IMG/VR virus record: IMGVR_UViG_3300031251_000064
Location: 1-37,426 of that record
From: a virus
Length of the DNA stretch: 37,426 bases
Direction: 5' to 3' (one strand)
Shown here: positions 27,992-36,469 of the stretch, one piece after another
Numbering within the stretch: position 1 is the stretch's first letter
Layout of the letters: every line of letters starts with the position of its first letter
The notes under the pieces: model-generated
What the model was told of the DNA's origin: nothing
The model's database searches: none
The model's input: only the letters and a program-made list of their open reading frames with translations
Made by a program: the position numbers and the translations under genes

Positions 27992-30705
27992 TGGATACGC
28001 AAGAAGGAATAAATATTGTTGATCCTGATGGAAATCTGGGTTCCATAGATCCTTCTCAATTAGATACATATTTGAGCAAGGGATATAGACAAGCAACTCC
28101 GCATGATGTTTCTCATTATGAAGCCCAACAACAATATGGAACTCCATTACAGACTGCCGCTGGTGTAGCTGAGGCCGTTGGTAGGGGCGCTCTTCCATTT
28201 GGAATTAGTACAGGTATAGAGCGTGCTGCTGGTGTTAGCCCAGAGGGAATATTAGGAAGACAAGAAGCATTGCCTGAAGGAGTTGAACCGGTTGCCCAAA
28301 TAGCAGGATTAGGTTTAAGCGCATTAATACCCTACGGCGGGGCTGCAAATGTATATGAGCATGCTGGTCAGGCTGCTGCAAAAGGATTGGGTCTGGGAGT
28401 AGAAGGCGCTGGGATACTAAATCAGATAGGATCTAAAGCAGTTCAAGGTGCGGCAGAGATGGCCCTAATGGCAGGTGGAGACGAAGCCAGCATGGCTCTT
28501 GCTAACGATCCAAATGCTGGTGTTGAGCATGCTATTCCAAACATTGGTTTAAGTGCATTATTGGGGGCTACCGGTGGTGCTGCAATGGGGGTTGTTTCTC
28601 CATTATGGAAAGCAACAGCAGGAAAAGAGATAGGTAAAGTATTAGATTTAGCCAAGTTACGATACGGCGGTGGAGCGCAAGACGCAGTTAATGACGTATT
28701 GGTAAAAAGTGGGATGGACGTAGCTCCAGAAATAAGAGGAGCATTAAATAGCGATCCGGCTGCTCGTTCTGCATTTGAAAGTCTTTATAAATCTTCAACA
28801 GGAACCGGTGAAGAAATGCGTTCTGCTGTTGCTACATTTAAAGAAGGAATTAATCAATCTGTAATGGACGCTTTTCAAAAAACTCCGGAAGAGCTTTCAG
28901 AGTTGGGGAATCTGTCTAATTATCAAGTTGGTGAAAAAATACAGAAGCAAATAGCAGACAAAATAAATGAAAATTATGCTCCCATAAAAGACACTTATGA
29001 AAATGTAAGAAAATCTTTGGAAAAGATACCACTTCAAACTGGTGAAAGGGAAGAGTTAGTTAATAAAATAGCCATGGGATCTATTGAGAATGGATTCGAT
29101 AAAGCTCCATCATCTCCGCAGTTTAAACTTATTAAAAACGCAATAGAAGACATTCCCGAACATGTTGTAGGAATCAATGATATTTCAAAATACAGGAATA
29201 ATTTTAAGTATAATTTCTCTGATCCAGCGGAAGTACAGATAGCTAAAAAAGTAATCAGGGGTGCGCTTAGAGATACTGAGTTTGCTGCTACTGATAGAGC
29301 TGTTGGGCAGACCATGCCTGATCTTCTTGATTCATATAGGGCTGCAAATGAACAGTACAAAGGATTAAGTCAAACTATAGAGGGTTTAGATTCTAGATTT
29401 AATGTTCCCCATTGGGAAGGTCCAAGCTCGTTTGTTAGATCTCTAAAAGACATGCAGCCTGAAAAGATTGCAGCAAGGGCAATTAATAAAAACGATGCGG
29501 AGTTTTTGTCTCATTTGTCTCAAAATTTCCCAGATGCTGCGCAAACAGTTAAAAGTTATTTCTCTGATCAAGTTTTTAAAAATGCCCAAAAGGGTGCAGG
29601 AGATCAGTTATTTAACACTAAGAAGGTTTTAGATAATTTTAGAGATCAGACACCAGAGGTTAAAGATTTCTTAATGGACAAAATGTCTCAAGAGAGAATG
29701 GAAGCATTAAGACAAGTACATGAGTCTATGCCAAAAGACATGTTTAAAGAGTACAAAAGCATAAACGGAGAATTGCTGGGTAAAGCTCCAACAGCTATTG
29801 CTTTGATAGCTGGATTAACTGGACACGGGGCAATACCTGCTCTTATTGCAGCAGCAGGATCTAAATTAGTTGAAAAAATGTATTCTCAGGGTAGAGAAGC
29901 ATTTAATCTTAGTTTGTTAAAGTATTTGGGATCTGGCGAGCAGATGAGTTCTACTGGGTTTAAGGCAATGTTTGATCATGTAGACTCTGTTTTAAAGGGT
30001 GATGCTCAGATAACAAAAGTAGTCAAAAATGTCTTTGAAAAGGGAGCGCAAGAAGTTGTATCTGCTCCAGATAAGAAGGATTTAGAAAGATTAGATAAAA
30101 GAGTAAAACAGCTTTCTGCTGATAAAGAGCCATTATTGAATACAGCTAGTGATTTGGGACATTATTTGCCAGATCATGCTGTTGGTGCGGCAATGGTAGC
30201 CTCTAAAGCATTGGATTATTTATCATCTATTTCCCCCAAAGCAGCGCAGGGTTTGGCATTCGATAAAGAGAATGAAGTTACAACTGCCGATAAGAGAGAG
30301 TATTACAGAAATTTATCTATTGCAGAGCAGCCGCTGATGGTTATGAATCACATTAAAAGTGGTACATTAATACCAAGTGATGTTAAAACACTATCGTCTA
30401 TTTATCCTGCTTTATACGATAAAATGAAAAGCAAAATTCAAAGCCAGATAATAGAAACTGTTCATGCTGGAGAAACAGTACCGTACAAAATGCGTCAGTC
30501 TATGTCTTTGTTTGTTTCTGAGCCTCTGGATAGTTCATTTACTCCGCAGTCCATACAAGCTTCACAATCAGTATTTATGGCTCAAAAACAGCAATCACAG
30601 CCTCAAATGGGTAAACCTAAAAGAGGTACCGCTAATATGAGTAAAATTTCCAATCAATATATGACGGCAGATCAGAGCCGACAATCTAGAATGTCAAAGG
30701 TTTAA
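27991..30705 (+). CDS. Large internal virion/ejection protein, 904 residues
   Basis: ATG 27991 overlaps the previous stop by one base. Begins MDTQEGINIVDPDGNLGSID. Two hydrophobic, glycine-rich regions (about residues 80-220, GLGLSALIPYGGAANVYEHA and ALMAGGDEASMALANDPNAG; and about 600-640, APTAIALIAGLTGHGAIPAL) could insert in membranes, fitting a channel-forming ejection protein. Long helical segments lie between. No peptidoglycan hydrolase signature recognised. Its TAA overlaps the AGCACC motif that precedes the fibre genes. Confidence 0.78.
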   Translation: MDTQEGINIVDPDGNLGSIDPSQLDTYLSKGYRQATPHDVSHYEAQQQYGTPLQTAAGVAEAVGRGALPFGISTGIERAAGVSPEGILGRQEALPEGVEPVAQIAGLGLSALIPYGGAANVYEHAGQAAAKGLGLGVEGAGILNQIGSKAVQGAAEMALMAGGDEASMALANDPNAGVEHAIPNIGLSALLGATGGAAMGVVSPLWKATAGKEIGKVLDLAKLRYGGGAQDAVNDVLVKSGMDVAPEIRGALNSDPAARSAFESLYKSSTGTGEEMRSAVATFKEGINQSVMDAFQKTPEELSELGNLSNYQVGEKIQKQIADKINENYAPIKDTYENVRKSLEKIPLQTGEREELVNKIAMGSIENGFDKAPSSPQFKLIKNAIEDIPEHVVGINDISKYRNNFKYNFSDPAEVQIAKKVIRGALRDTEFAATDRAVGQTMPDLLDSYRAANEQYKGLSQTIEGLDSRFNVPHWEGPSSFVRSLKDMQPEKIAARAINKNDAEFLSHLSQNFPDAAQTVKSYFSDQVFKNAQKGAGDQLFNTKKVLDNFRDQTPEVKDFLMDKMSQERMEALRQVHESMPKDMFKEYKSINGELLGKAPTAIALIAGLTGHGAIPALIAAAGSKLVEKMYSQGREAFNLSLLKYLGSGEQMSSTGFKAMFDHVDSVLKGDAQITKVVKNVFEKGAQEVVSAPDKKDLERLDKRVKQLSADKEPLLNTASDLGHYLPDHAVGAAMVASKALDYLSSISPKAAQGLAFDKENEVTTADKREYYRNLSIAEQPLMVMNHIKSGTLIPSDVKTLSSIYPALYDKMKSKIQSQIIETVHAGETVPYKMRQSMSLFVSEPLDSSFTPQSIQASQSVFMAQKQQSQPQMGKPKRGTANMSKISNQYMTADQSRQSRMSKV

Positions 30706-30763
30706 GCACCATTTGGCTATCTTGTGAGCTAGGACGAAAAGTCCCAAACCCACTAGGAGCGAT
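30705..30763 (+). promoter_or_regulatory. AGCACC-7-TATCTT motif and leader before the fibre genes
   Basis: AGCACC (30705-30710), ATTTGGC, TATCTT (30718-30723). The leader has a small hairpin GGAC-GAAAA-GTCC (30734-30746) flanked by CTAG repeats, then TAGGAGCGAT before the ATG at 30764. Third close match to the late motif. Confidence 0.5.
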
Positions 30764-31135
30764 ATGTCTACAAGACCATTTTTAAAGCCATTTAGCGTAG
30801 TTTCTGCAGGTGATATGAGCGGAAATGTAACAAGCGCAGCAACAATCATTCAAATGATTTCTTATGTTTCCTATACATTAGTATGGACAGGAACGCCAAC
30901 CGGTACTTTTACGGTTGAGGTGTCTAATGATTATGCACTCGATTCCGCTGGTGCTGTAAAAAATGCAGGTAATTGGGTTGCTTTGACTCTTTCTGCTCCT
31001 ACTGCGGCCTCTGGTTCGGCTGGCAATGGGTTTATAGACATTGACGGAGTGGCAGCATACGCAATTAGATTAAAGTACACCGCCGGATCAAGCACAGGAA
31101 CATTAGACGCCACCATTAACGGTAAGGTGATTTAA
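30764..31135 (+). CDS. Beta-rich virion surface protein, 123 residues
   Basis: ATG 30764 behind TAGGAGCG. Sequence VSYTLVWTGTPTGTFTVEVS-NDY ... GNWVALTLSAPTAASGSAGN-GFIDIDGVAAYAIRLKYTAG has the F.VE.SND......W..L......D......Y.IRL.Y pattern of phage structural proteins placed before tail-fibre genes. A related protein is at 34566. Probably a small fibre or appendage subunit. TAATG overlap with the next gene. Confidence 0.72.
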   Translation: MSTRPFLKPFSVVSAGDMSGNVTSAATIIQMISYVSYTLVWTGTPTGTFTVEVSNDYALDSAGAVKNAGNWVALTLSAPTAASGSAGNGFIDIDGVAAYAIRLKYTAGSSTGTLDATINGKVI

Positions 31136-31644
31136 TGAGTACCTTTTATGCTAAATACCCCGTAAGTGGTGTGGGCGGTGTTTCAATTTATCCTAACTTT
31201 GGCGCTTTTCCAGTAGGAACGACTATAGGTCAATTAGCGGTTGATGCTTCAACTGGAAATCTTTACGAGTGGAACGGTACTTCTTGGGTTATTATAGGTG
31301 GTCCTGGTTCTGTTATTAGTCAGATTTTTGGCACTCGTGCTGCTCCTTTAAACATAACGGCTGCCGGAGGGATTACGTTTGCAAGTCTTGCCGCTCAGGT
31401 AACAATATTTGTTCAAGGCAGCGGTGGAGCAGTTACTATAACTAAAAATCCAGCTATAGTTAATTCATCAACTGCATTTATAGGACAACGAGTTCAATTG
31501 ATTTTTGTATCAGATACCAATACTTTAAGAATAAATAATGCACTTGGAACAGACCAGAATGGCGATATTATAGGTACATCAAACAATGCCATTGAGTACG
31601 AGTGGGACGGAACAAATTGGTTTGAGCTTAATAGGAGAGCGTAA
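31135..31644 (+). CDS. Tail-fibre-associated protein with WNG module, 169 residues
   Basis: The N-terminal 57 residues (YPNFGAFPVGTTIGQLAVDA, then TGNLYEWNGTSWVIIGG) are a copy of the module inserted twice in the protein at 21479. The rest is beta-rich with a second EYEWDGTNWFELN strand at the C-terminus. The sequence of strands with W-[ND]-G-[TS]-x-W motifs is common in phage tail fibres and collar proteins. Likely a fibre attachment or tip protein. One-base overlaps (TAATG) with both neighbours. Confidence 0.72.
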   Translation: MSTFYAKYPVSGVGGVSIYPNFGAFPVGTTIGQLAVDASTGNLYEWNGTSWVIIGGPGSVISQIFGTRAAPLNITAAGGITFASLAAQVTIFVQGSGGAVTITKNPAIVNSSTAFIGQRVQLIFVSDTNTLRINNALGTDQNGDIIGTSNNAIEYEWDGTNWFELNRRA

Positions 31645-34121
31645 TGAAAAAGATTTTACTTTATTTGTTTCTAACGTCTAATGCGTTTGCAGGGACTACT
31701 TTAATCAATAGAGATATTGATATTATTAATTCTCCTAGTGGTTCGCTTACGGTTAAGGCTCTTGGCGCTGGTGTTGTTCATTCTAACATTAACGGATTGT
31801 TTTCTGCTTCTTCTATTATCAATACAGATATTGCCAACACTACTATTGATTTAACTGCTAAAGTAACAGGGATTCTTCCTATAGCAAACGGAGGAACAAA
31901 CAACGCTACTGCATATACTGCTGGATCTATTATTTATTCAGACGGAACATCTTTAACCCAGGACAATACTGGTTTGCATTATTATGCAGCTACAAAGCAT
32001 GTTGTAATTGGCAGTAACATAGACGGTGATACTTCTGTTCTTTATCTTCATAATGTTGCCGCTGATAATTCTCCAGTTCTTACAATGGATGCTGGTGGTG
32101 GTGGTTTTTATAAAACATGGACTATGACAGTTTACCAGGGTGGCGCATGGTCTTTATTTAATGCAGACACTTCTAGTTATGGAATCAACTTAGACGTAGC
32201 TAATAGATTAATGGTTGGAAATGGTCTTGGAACTCCTGCCAATGAAAAGTTTGCAGTAAAAAATGATTATGCATCAGAAGTGACTTCAGCATTTTACTCT
32301 ATCGTAGGGCAAACAGCAGATTTAACTGATTGGTATGTTAATAATATTTTGGTTGCTCATATAGACAATACAGGGAAAGCATTTTTCCCAAATTTAAACA
32401 TTTCAAGTGCAACCGCTTCAACTTTAGCGAAATTTGATGCCAGTAAAAACATTATAAGCGCTACTTCTGGAACTGATTATGTTGCCCCTGGAGCAGACAT
32501 TAATACTTCTGGACAGGTTACATCTACGCATCTTTCTTCGGCTCTTCCTGTTGCTCAAGGTGGTACAAACGCAACAAGCTATAATGCTCCTGCTGGCGGT
32601 ATTAATCCAATTCCTTATTGGGATGGAACTAGATTTGTTACTGATGCAACTGTTGCAGATCTTGGGTATAATCCAACAACAGATACGTTTTACAGTGGAG
32701 CTGTTGTAATTTCTGGAGCAACAACACAGACGGCTAAATTTACCAATACAGCAGCTCAAGGAACTACTGGTGGATCTGGAATGCAAGGTTTTGCAGATTC
32801 TGGCGCTGCTATGATTTCTGGGAATCGGTTAGGATTCTATTCTCTAGGTGGAGCAAAAGACGCTGCTCATACTACTGCAAACTCTAGTCTTATTTCTGCT
32901 TTTGCAACAGAGACGTGGAATGCTGGTGCCACTGGTTCTGATTTAGAATTTGAAGTTACTGCAAACGGTGGAACAACAAGAACTGCCGCTGTTGTAATTG
33001 GTAATAATGGAGCAGTAAAAATAAACAATTTGACCGCTTCTGAGCTTGTGGCTACGGATGCTAGTAAAAACCTTGTATCTGTAACAGCATTGCCAAATGG
33101 AACTACAGCAACTACTCAGACTGCTGGTGATAATAGCACAAAAGTTGCAACCACTGCTTATGTTGATACTGCTGTGGCTGGTGGTGGTGGATCTGCTAAG
33201 GTTGGACAGTTTACTTGTGGGACAGGAACACCAGACGCAAACACAACTGCCCTTTTAACATTTGATACAAGTGCACCGTTTGATTATGTAAGTTCTTCAA
33301 ACTATTTAACTGGTGGTTCTCCTTCCTATGGTGGATCTTACGCAAAGTTTGGAGCAAGTGGAGCACATCAGGGTGGTGGTGGTGGTTATGTTGGAGCGGG
33401 TACTTGTCCATCATTTGGAACTGCTAATTTTGAGTTTGATGTATGGGCTAAGGCCGATGTGGCAAATCAATATTTTGGTTTTATGCAGAATGGTTCTGGA
33501 ACTGGTGGAAGCGCAGGAAATTGGGGTCTTTCATATAATAATGGAAATCATACACTATACTTCCAAAATGGTTCTGGTGATGCTGCTAGTGGTTCTTATA
33601 CAATGCCCGATACAAACTATCATCACTATGAGGTAGATAGATCCAGTGGAGTAACATATCTATTTGCCGATGGTGTTTTATTAAATGCGGGAGGAACAGC
33701 GGACACATATAATTATGTTGCTTCCGCAGGTAACTTCACATTAGGACTATCAAACGAGCATGTTCATGGTGGTGGGGGCCTTAATTACTCTGGATCTTTT
33801 GACGAGCTAAGATTTTCAAATATTGCTAGACATACTGCAAGCTTTACACCTCCAACTAGTGCTTATGCCATAACAAATACTATAAACAATAACCCATCAA
33901 GTTGGATAACAAGTGTTAGTGGCGGTGGTACTGTTGGTGTATGTACAATTAATTCTGCTAGTATTACTACTTCAACAAATTGTACATGCAATGTTATAAC
34001 ATCTAATGCCGCAGGGGGTAACTGTACTCCTAGCGCTGTTGCTGGGAGCGGTACACAGAGTTTGAATACATTTATAGCCGGAAGTGCAGCTAATGCTACA
34101 GTAAATATGCTTTGCCAATAG
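31644..34121 (+). CDS. Tail fibre with signal peptide and LamG-type C-terminal domain
   Basis: 825 residues. The N-terminus MKKILLYLFLTSNAFAG looks like a Sec signal peptide with an AFA|G cleavage site, which is odd for a virion protein. Two LPIANGGTN/LPVAQGGTN repeats (about residues 75-83 and 305-315) are typical tail-fibre elements. From about 510 to 740 lies a concanavalin/LamG-like domain (SYAKFGASGAHQGGGGGYVG ... FDVWAKADVANQYFGFMQNG ... GSFDELRFSNIARHTASFTP), a carbohydrate-binding fold. The last 70 residues are Cys/Thr/Asn-rich. Likely receptor-binding protein. One-base overlap with the previous gene. Confidence 0.85.
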   Translation: MKKILLYLFLTSNAFAGTTLINRDIDIINSPSGSLTVKALGAGVVHSNINGLFSASSIINTDIANTTIDLTAKVTGILPIANGGTNNATAYTAGSIIYSDGTSLTQDNTGLHYYAATKHVVIGSNIDGDTSVLYLHNVAADNSPVLTMDAGGGGFYKTWTMTVYQGGAWSLFNADTSSYGINLDVANRLMVGNGLGTPANEKFAVKNDYASEVTSAFYSIVGQTADLTDWYVNNILVAHIDNTGKAFFPNLNISSATASTLAKFDASKNIISATSGTDYVAPGADINTSGQVTSTHLSSALPVAQGGTNATSYNAPAGGINPIPYWDGTRFVTDATVADLGYNPTTDTFYSGAVVISGATTQTAKFTNTAAQGTTGGSGMQGFADSGAAMISGNRLGFYSLGGAKDAAHTTANSSLISAFATETWNAGATGSDLEFEVTANGGTTRTAAVVIGNNGAVKINNLTASELVATDASKNLVSVTALPNGTTATTQTAGDNSTKVATTAYVDTAVAGGGGSAKVGQFTCGTGTPDANTTALLTFDTSAPFDYVSSSNYLTGGSPSYGGSYAKFGASGAHQGGGGGYVGAGTCPSFGTANFEFDVWAKADVANQYFGFMQNGSGTGGSAGNWGLSYNNGNHTLYFQNGSGDAASGSYTMPDTNYHHYEVDRSSGVTYLFADGVLLNAGGTADTYNYVASAGNFTLGLSNEHVHGGGGLNYSGSFDELRFSNIARHTASFTPPTSAYAITNTINNNPSSWITSVSGGGTVGVCTINSASITTSTNCTCNVITSNAAGGNCTPSAVAGSGTQSLNTFIAGSAANATVNMLCQ

Positions 34122-34128
34122 AGGATTT

Positions 34129-34326
34129 ATGGATCAATCAGATAGAGATTTAATGCTGGGAGAGATACACGAAGCAGTGAAATGTCTTCCTGAGTTAAAG
34201 GCTAAAGTAGAAAAGCATGACAAAGCTATTTGGCTTTTAAGTGGTCTTGGTATATTTTTATCTTCTGTTTTGGTAATAGTTAGTGGATCGTGGGTAGTAA
34301 GTTTAATCAATAAAATGAAGGGGTAA
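34129..34326 (+). CDS. XhlA/holin-like small membrane protein
   Basis: 65 residues. Amphipathic, charged N-terminal half with a likely short coiled coil (LGEIHEAVKCLPELKAKVEK) followed by one transmembrane segment (AIWLLSGLGIFLSSVLVIVS) and a basic end (INKMKG). This layout is that of haemolysin XhlA-like or single-pass phage holin-associated proteins. It opens the lysis region. RBS GAGG. Confidence 0.72.
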   Translation: MDQSDRDLMLGEIHEAVKCLPELKAKVEKHDKAIWLLSGLGIFLSSVLVIVSGSWVVSLINKMKG

Positions 34327-34329
34327 TAT

Positions 34330-34560
34330 ATGACATTAGAACAAGAACAAAGAATTAAAGATGCATTGGTACTTTTGGGAATCCCTGCAAGTGCTGAAAT
34401 TAAATTTAAAACAATTGGAGCTTTGCCAGCAGAAGGTGAAGTTAGCATAGCTTGCTCTGTAAGCTTTTCAGGCGCTTCTGGAAATCTTAGTGTAGCAGCA
34501 GACGGAACAATCACGGGTGGCATTGAAGTACAACCTGAAGTTGTAATTACACAAGGTTAA
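34330..34560 (+). CDS. Hypothetical protein, 76 residues
   Basis: ATG 34330 with GAAGGGG upstream. Small, beta-rich C-terminal half (EVSIACSVSFSGASGNLSVA), helical N-terminus. Not recognised; lies between a holin-like gene and a surface-protein gene, so it may belong to either the lysis or the fibre group. Confidence 0.62.
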   Translation: MTLEQEQRIKDALVLLGIPASAEIKFKTIGALPAEGEVSIACSVSFSGASGNLSVAADGTITGGIEVQPEVVITQG

Positions 34561-34565
34561 TAAAT

Positions 34566-34925
34566 ATGAAAACAGTAAACACCGCTATTATAAGTGATGC
34601 AACAAATGCAAGTACAGAATCAGTAGCAATAGATACATTGCAAGTATACGCCGCGTCCTTTATGGCGGTTTTTACTGATAATTCTGCTGCTGGAACATTG
34701 AAACTTCAGTTTTCTAATGATGTTAGCAAGTCTCAGAATTTGCCAAGTGGTTGGACGCCAACAAACTGGCTTGATGTTCCCAGCGCCACGGTAACAGTAT
34801 CTTCTGGAGCAACATCATCAATCCCCATGCCATTAAGCTTTTCATATAGATGGCTTAAGCTTGTTTGGACTAGAACAGGTGGAGCCGGTACTTTCACAGT
34901 AAACATGAACTCACAGGGTTTCTAA
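34566..34925 (+). CDS. Beta-rich surface protein, related to the 30764 gene, 119 residues
   Basis: TLQVYAASFMAVFTDNSAAG, LKLQFSNDVSKSQNLPSGWT and FSYRWLKLVWTRTGGAGTFT follow the same order as the protein at 30764 (F.VE.SND, W..L, IRLKYT...GT). Probably a paralogous virion accessory protein, displaced into the lysis region. The stop overlaps the next start by one base. Confidence 0.7.
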   Translation: MKTVNTAIISDATNASTESVAIDTLQVYAASFMAVFTDNSAAGTLKLQFSNDVSKSQNLPSGWTPTNWLDVPSATVTVSSGATSSIPMPLSFSYRWLKLVWTRTGGAGTFTVNMNSQGF

Positions 34926-35317
34926 TGGTCATATTTCTTTCTAGGCAGAGATTTGATGAGCATGGTATTTTTGGAACAATCAAGGATTCCAAAGGTAAGT
35001 TTATCTGCTACTCACTTGAGCACAACTATGGTGGTAACGCCAAGCTAGCGGAGGGCGAATATACTTGCGTTAGGCATCCTCCAAACAGGCTTCCTTACGA
35101 GACATTTATGGTTGAGAATGTGCCTGATTTCGGTGGTGAAAAAGTAGATGGTATTTTGATTCATGTTGGAAACTACAACCAAGACAGCTCTGGTTGTATC
35201 CTACTAGGAGAATCAACATTTAACACCTACATAGGATGCAGCAAATCAGCCTTCGAACACTTTATGTCTTTACAAAGAGAAGTTAACGAGTTTAAACTGG
35301 TAGTTAAAAAGGAGTAA
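34925..35317 (+). CDS. DUF5675-family protein, candidate endolysin
   Basis: 130 residues. The pattern KGKFICYSLEHNYGGNAKLA, EGEYTCVRHPPNRLPYETFM, GILIHVGNYNQDSSGCILLG matches DUF5675 (L.E....G.Y.......F.V..V....GILIH.GN...D..GCIL.G). The IHVGN...SSGC block resembles the active site of L,D-transpeptidase-like folds (H...S.GC), so a cell-wall role is plausible; many phages of this type have no other lysis enzyme. It sits among holin-like genes. No other endolysin was found in the window. Confidence 0.8.
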   Translation: MVIFLSRQRFDEHGIFGTIKDSKGKFICYSLEHNYGGNAKLAEGEYTCVRHPPNRLPYETFMVENVPDFGGEKVDGILIHVGNYNQDSSGCILLGESTFNTYIGCSKSAFEHFMSLQREVNEFKLVVKKE

Positions 35318-35320
35318 TAT

Positions 35321-35518
35321 ATGGAACAAATTAAACCGTGGTATCTTTCAAAAACAATTTTGGTTAATATTTTTATGGGATTAGCCATGATTATTGGATC
35401 ATTCAAGCCAAGCGTAGCTGATTTTATTAAAGTATATTTCGCTGAAGCTGGTACTGCTTGGGCATTTATTAACATTATCCTTAGAGCAATTTCTAAAGAT
35501 AAACTTTCATTAAGTTAA
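35321..35518 (+). CDS. Small membrane protein, holin-like
   Basis: 65 residues, ATG 35321 behind AAGGAG. The segment KTILVNIFMGLAMIIGSFKP is a clear transmembrane helix; a second amphipathic or membrane helix follows (AGTAWAFINIILRAISKD). The W(Y/F).SKT...N pattern at the start is common in small phage membrane proteins next to endolysins, often annotated as holin. Candidate holin with one or two membrane passes. Confidence 0.72.
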   Translation: MEQIKPWYLSKTILVNIFMGLAMIIGSFKPSVADFIKVYFAEAGTAWAFINIILRAISKDKLSLS

Positions 35519-35521
35519 TCT

Positions 35522-35701
35522 ATGACATTAGCTGCGATATTAGAAATAATTCAAGGAGTTCTTAAATTCCCTGATTCTATATTGCAGCTAGTTCGTGTTC
35601 TTCAAGCTACACCAGCAGAGCAGCATCAAGCTATTATTCTGTCGGTACAGGCTCAATCTGATAACTATAAGAAAACTGGTCGTCCTCAATGGGGAATTTA
35701 A
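35522..35701 (+). CDS. Small conserved phage protein, 59 residues
   Basis: ATG 35522 to TAA 35699-35701, three bases after the holin-like gene. Begins MTLAAILEIIQGVLKFPDSI and ends KKTGRPQWGI; helical, with the pattern ILEI...LKFPD.IL.LVR.LQ.TP.E. and TGRPQW that I recall from small phage lysis-region proteins. Overlaps the next gene by 13 bases. Function unknown. Confidence 0.72.
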   Translation: MTLAAILEIIQGVLKFPDSILQLVRVLQATPAEQHQAIILSVQAQSDNYKKTGRPQWGI

Positions 35702-35958
35702 TTAAGGGAATCATTATTGGATTTCTTTTGTGTGCATTTGGATGCGCTGGTGCAGTAGTATTCCCTTACAAATTTTACAATATTCAAGTGGCTTCTTATA
35801 TAGGAAAGCTATTAGGACCAACTCCAGCAGATGATCTAGACTTCTCTAAATGCGCAGAGAATGAATGCGTTTTAATGCTTCGACCAGAGTTCGATGCCAT
35901 GGAAACAGACTATAAAACCACTAAGTCTGATCTTATAACTTGTCAAAAGGGACAGTAA
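35689..35958 (+). CDS. Membrane-anchored protein at lysis-cassette end, spanin-like
   Basis: 89 residues from ATG 35689. One N-terminal transmembrane helix (IKGIIIGFLLCAFGCAGAVV) and a soluble, charged, helical C-terminus with several Cys (CAENECV, ITCQKGQ). This is the arrangement of an inner-membrane spanin, although short; the FGC segment is not a good lipobox, so a lipoprotein is less likely. Last rightward gene; its stop is one base from the convergent minus-strand stop. Confidence 0.65.
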   Translation: MGNLIKGIIIGFLLCAFGCAGAVVFPYKFYNIQVASYIGKLLGPTPADDLDFSKCAENECVLMLRPEFDAMETDYKTTKSDLITCQKGQ

Positions 35959-35959
35959 G

Positions 35960-36469
35960 TCACTTGTTTGGTTGTTTCTTTTCGAGCGCTTTACGCAACT
36001 CTTGTCGCTGTTCTTTTAACATATTTACAACTCTTTCCTTGGTAGCTAAAGCCACTTCAAGCGTGGCGATTCTCCCCTTCAGCGTCAAGTTCTCTTGGTC
36101 AATTCTTGATATTGCTGTATCTTTACGACAAGAAGTAGTAGCCCATGCATCTTTTATATCAGACAAATACTTATCCTTCTCCTCCAAGATAGCTTGGTGT
36201 TCTTCTAGAGAGACAAACTCAACATCGTCATAAGATTTGATATGTTTAAATGGTGCATATTCCCATTGCTCTGGGCAAAACCAATATGGTTCTTTATCAT
36301 CCATATACTTTCTTAAATAACCTCTAACTCTAGGAGGAAACTCCGCCGACTTCTCTACTTCCTCGTGTAACGGGCTTGCTGGCTTGTCAAATAGCTTTCC
36401 ACTTTCACATACATGCTCGTCATTAAATTCGCCATTCTTACAAAATTGGCATTGGTTCTTGCTTGTCAT
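35960..36469 (-). CDS. Zinc-finger plus coiled-coil hypothetical protein, 169 residues
   Basis: Start set at ATG 36467-36469 behind GAGGAT, with an ATGA overlap to the small gene upstream; an earlier in-frame ATG (36532) would run through that gene. N-terminus MTSKNQCQFCKNGEFNDEHV-C has CxxC plus H/C residues, a possible zinc knuckle. The C-terminal 90 residues (SLEEHQAILEEKDKYLSDIK ... LEVALATKERVVNMLKEQRQ) form a long coiled coil. Last gene of the leftward arm. Unknown function. Confidence 0.7.
   Translation of the reverse strand: MTSKNQCQFCKNGEFNDEHVCESGKLFDKPASPLHEEVEKSAEFPPRVRGYLRKYMDDKEPYWFCPEQWEYAPFKHIKSYDDVEFVSLEEHQAILEEKDKYLSDIKDAWATTSCRKDTAISRIDQENLTLKGRIATLEVALATKERVVNMLKEQRQELRKALEKKQPNK

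Noticed and set aside
35956-35962. Bidirectional terminator between the convergent arms
   Set aside because: Only one base separates the two stop codons, and no stem with a T-run was seen close by on either strand.
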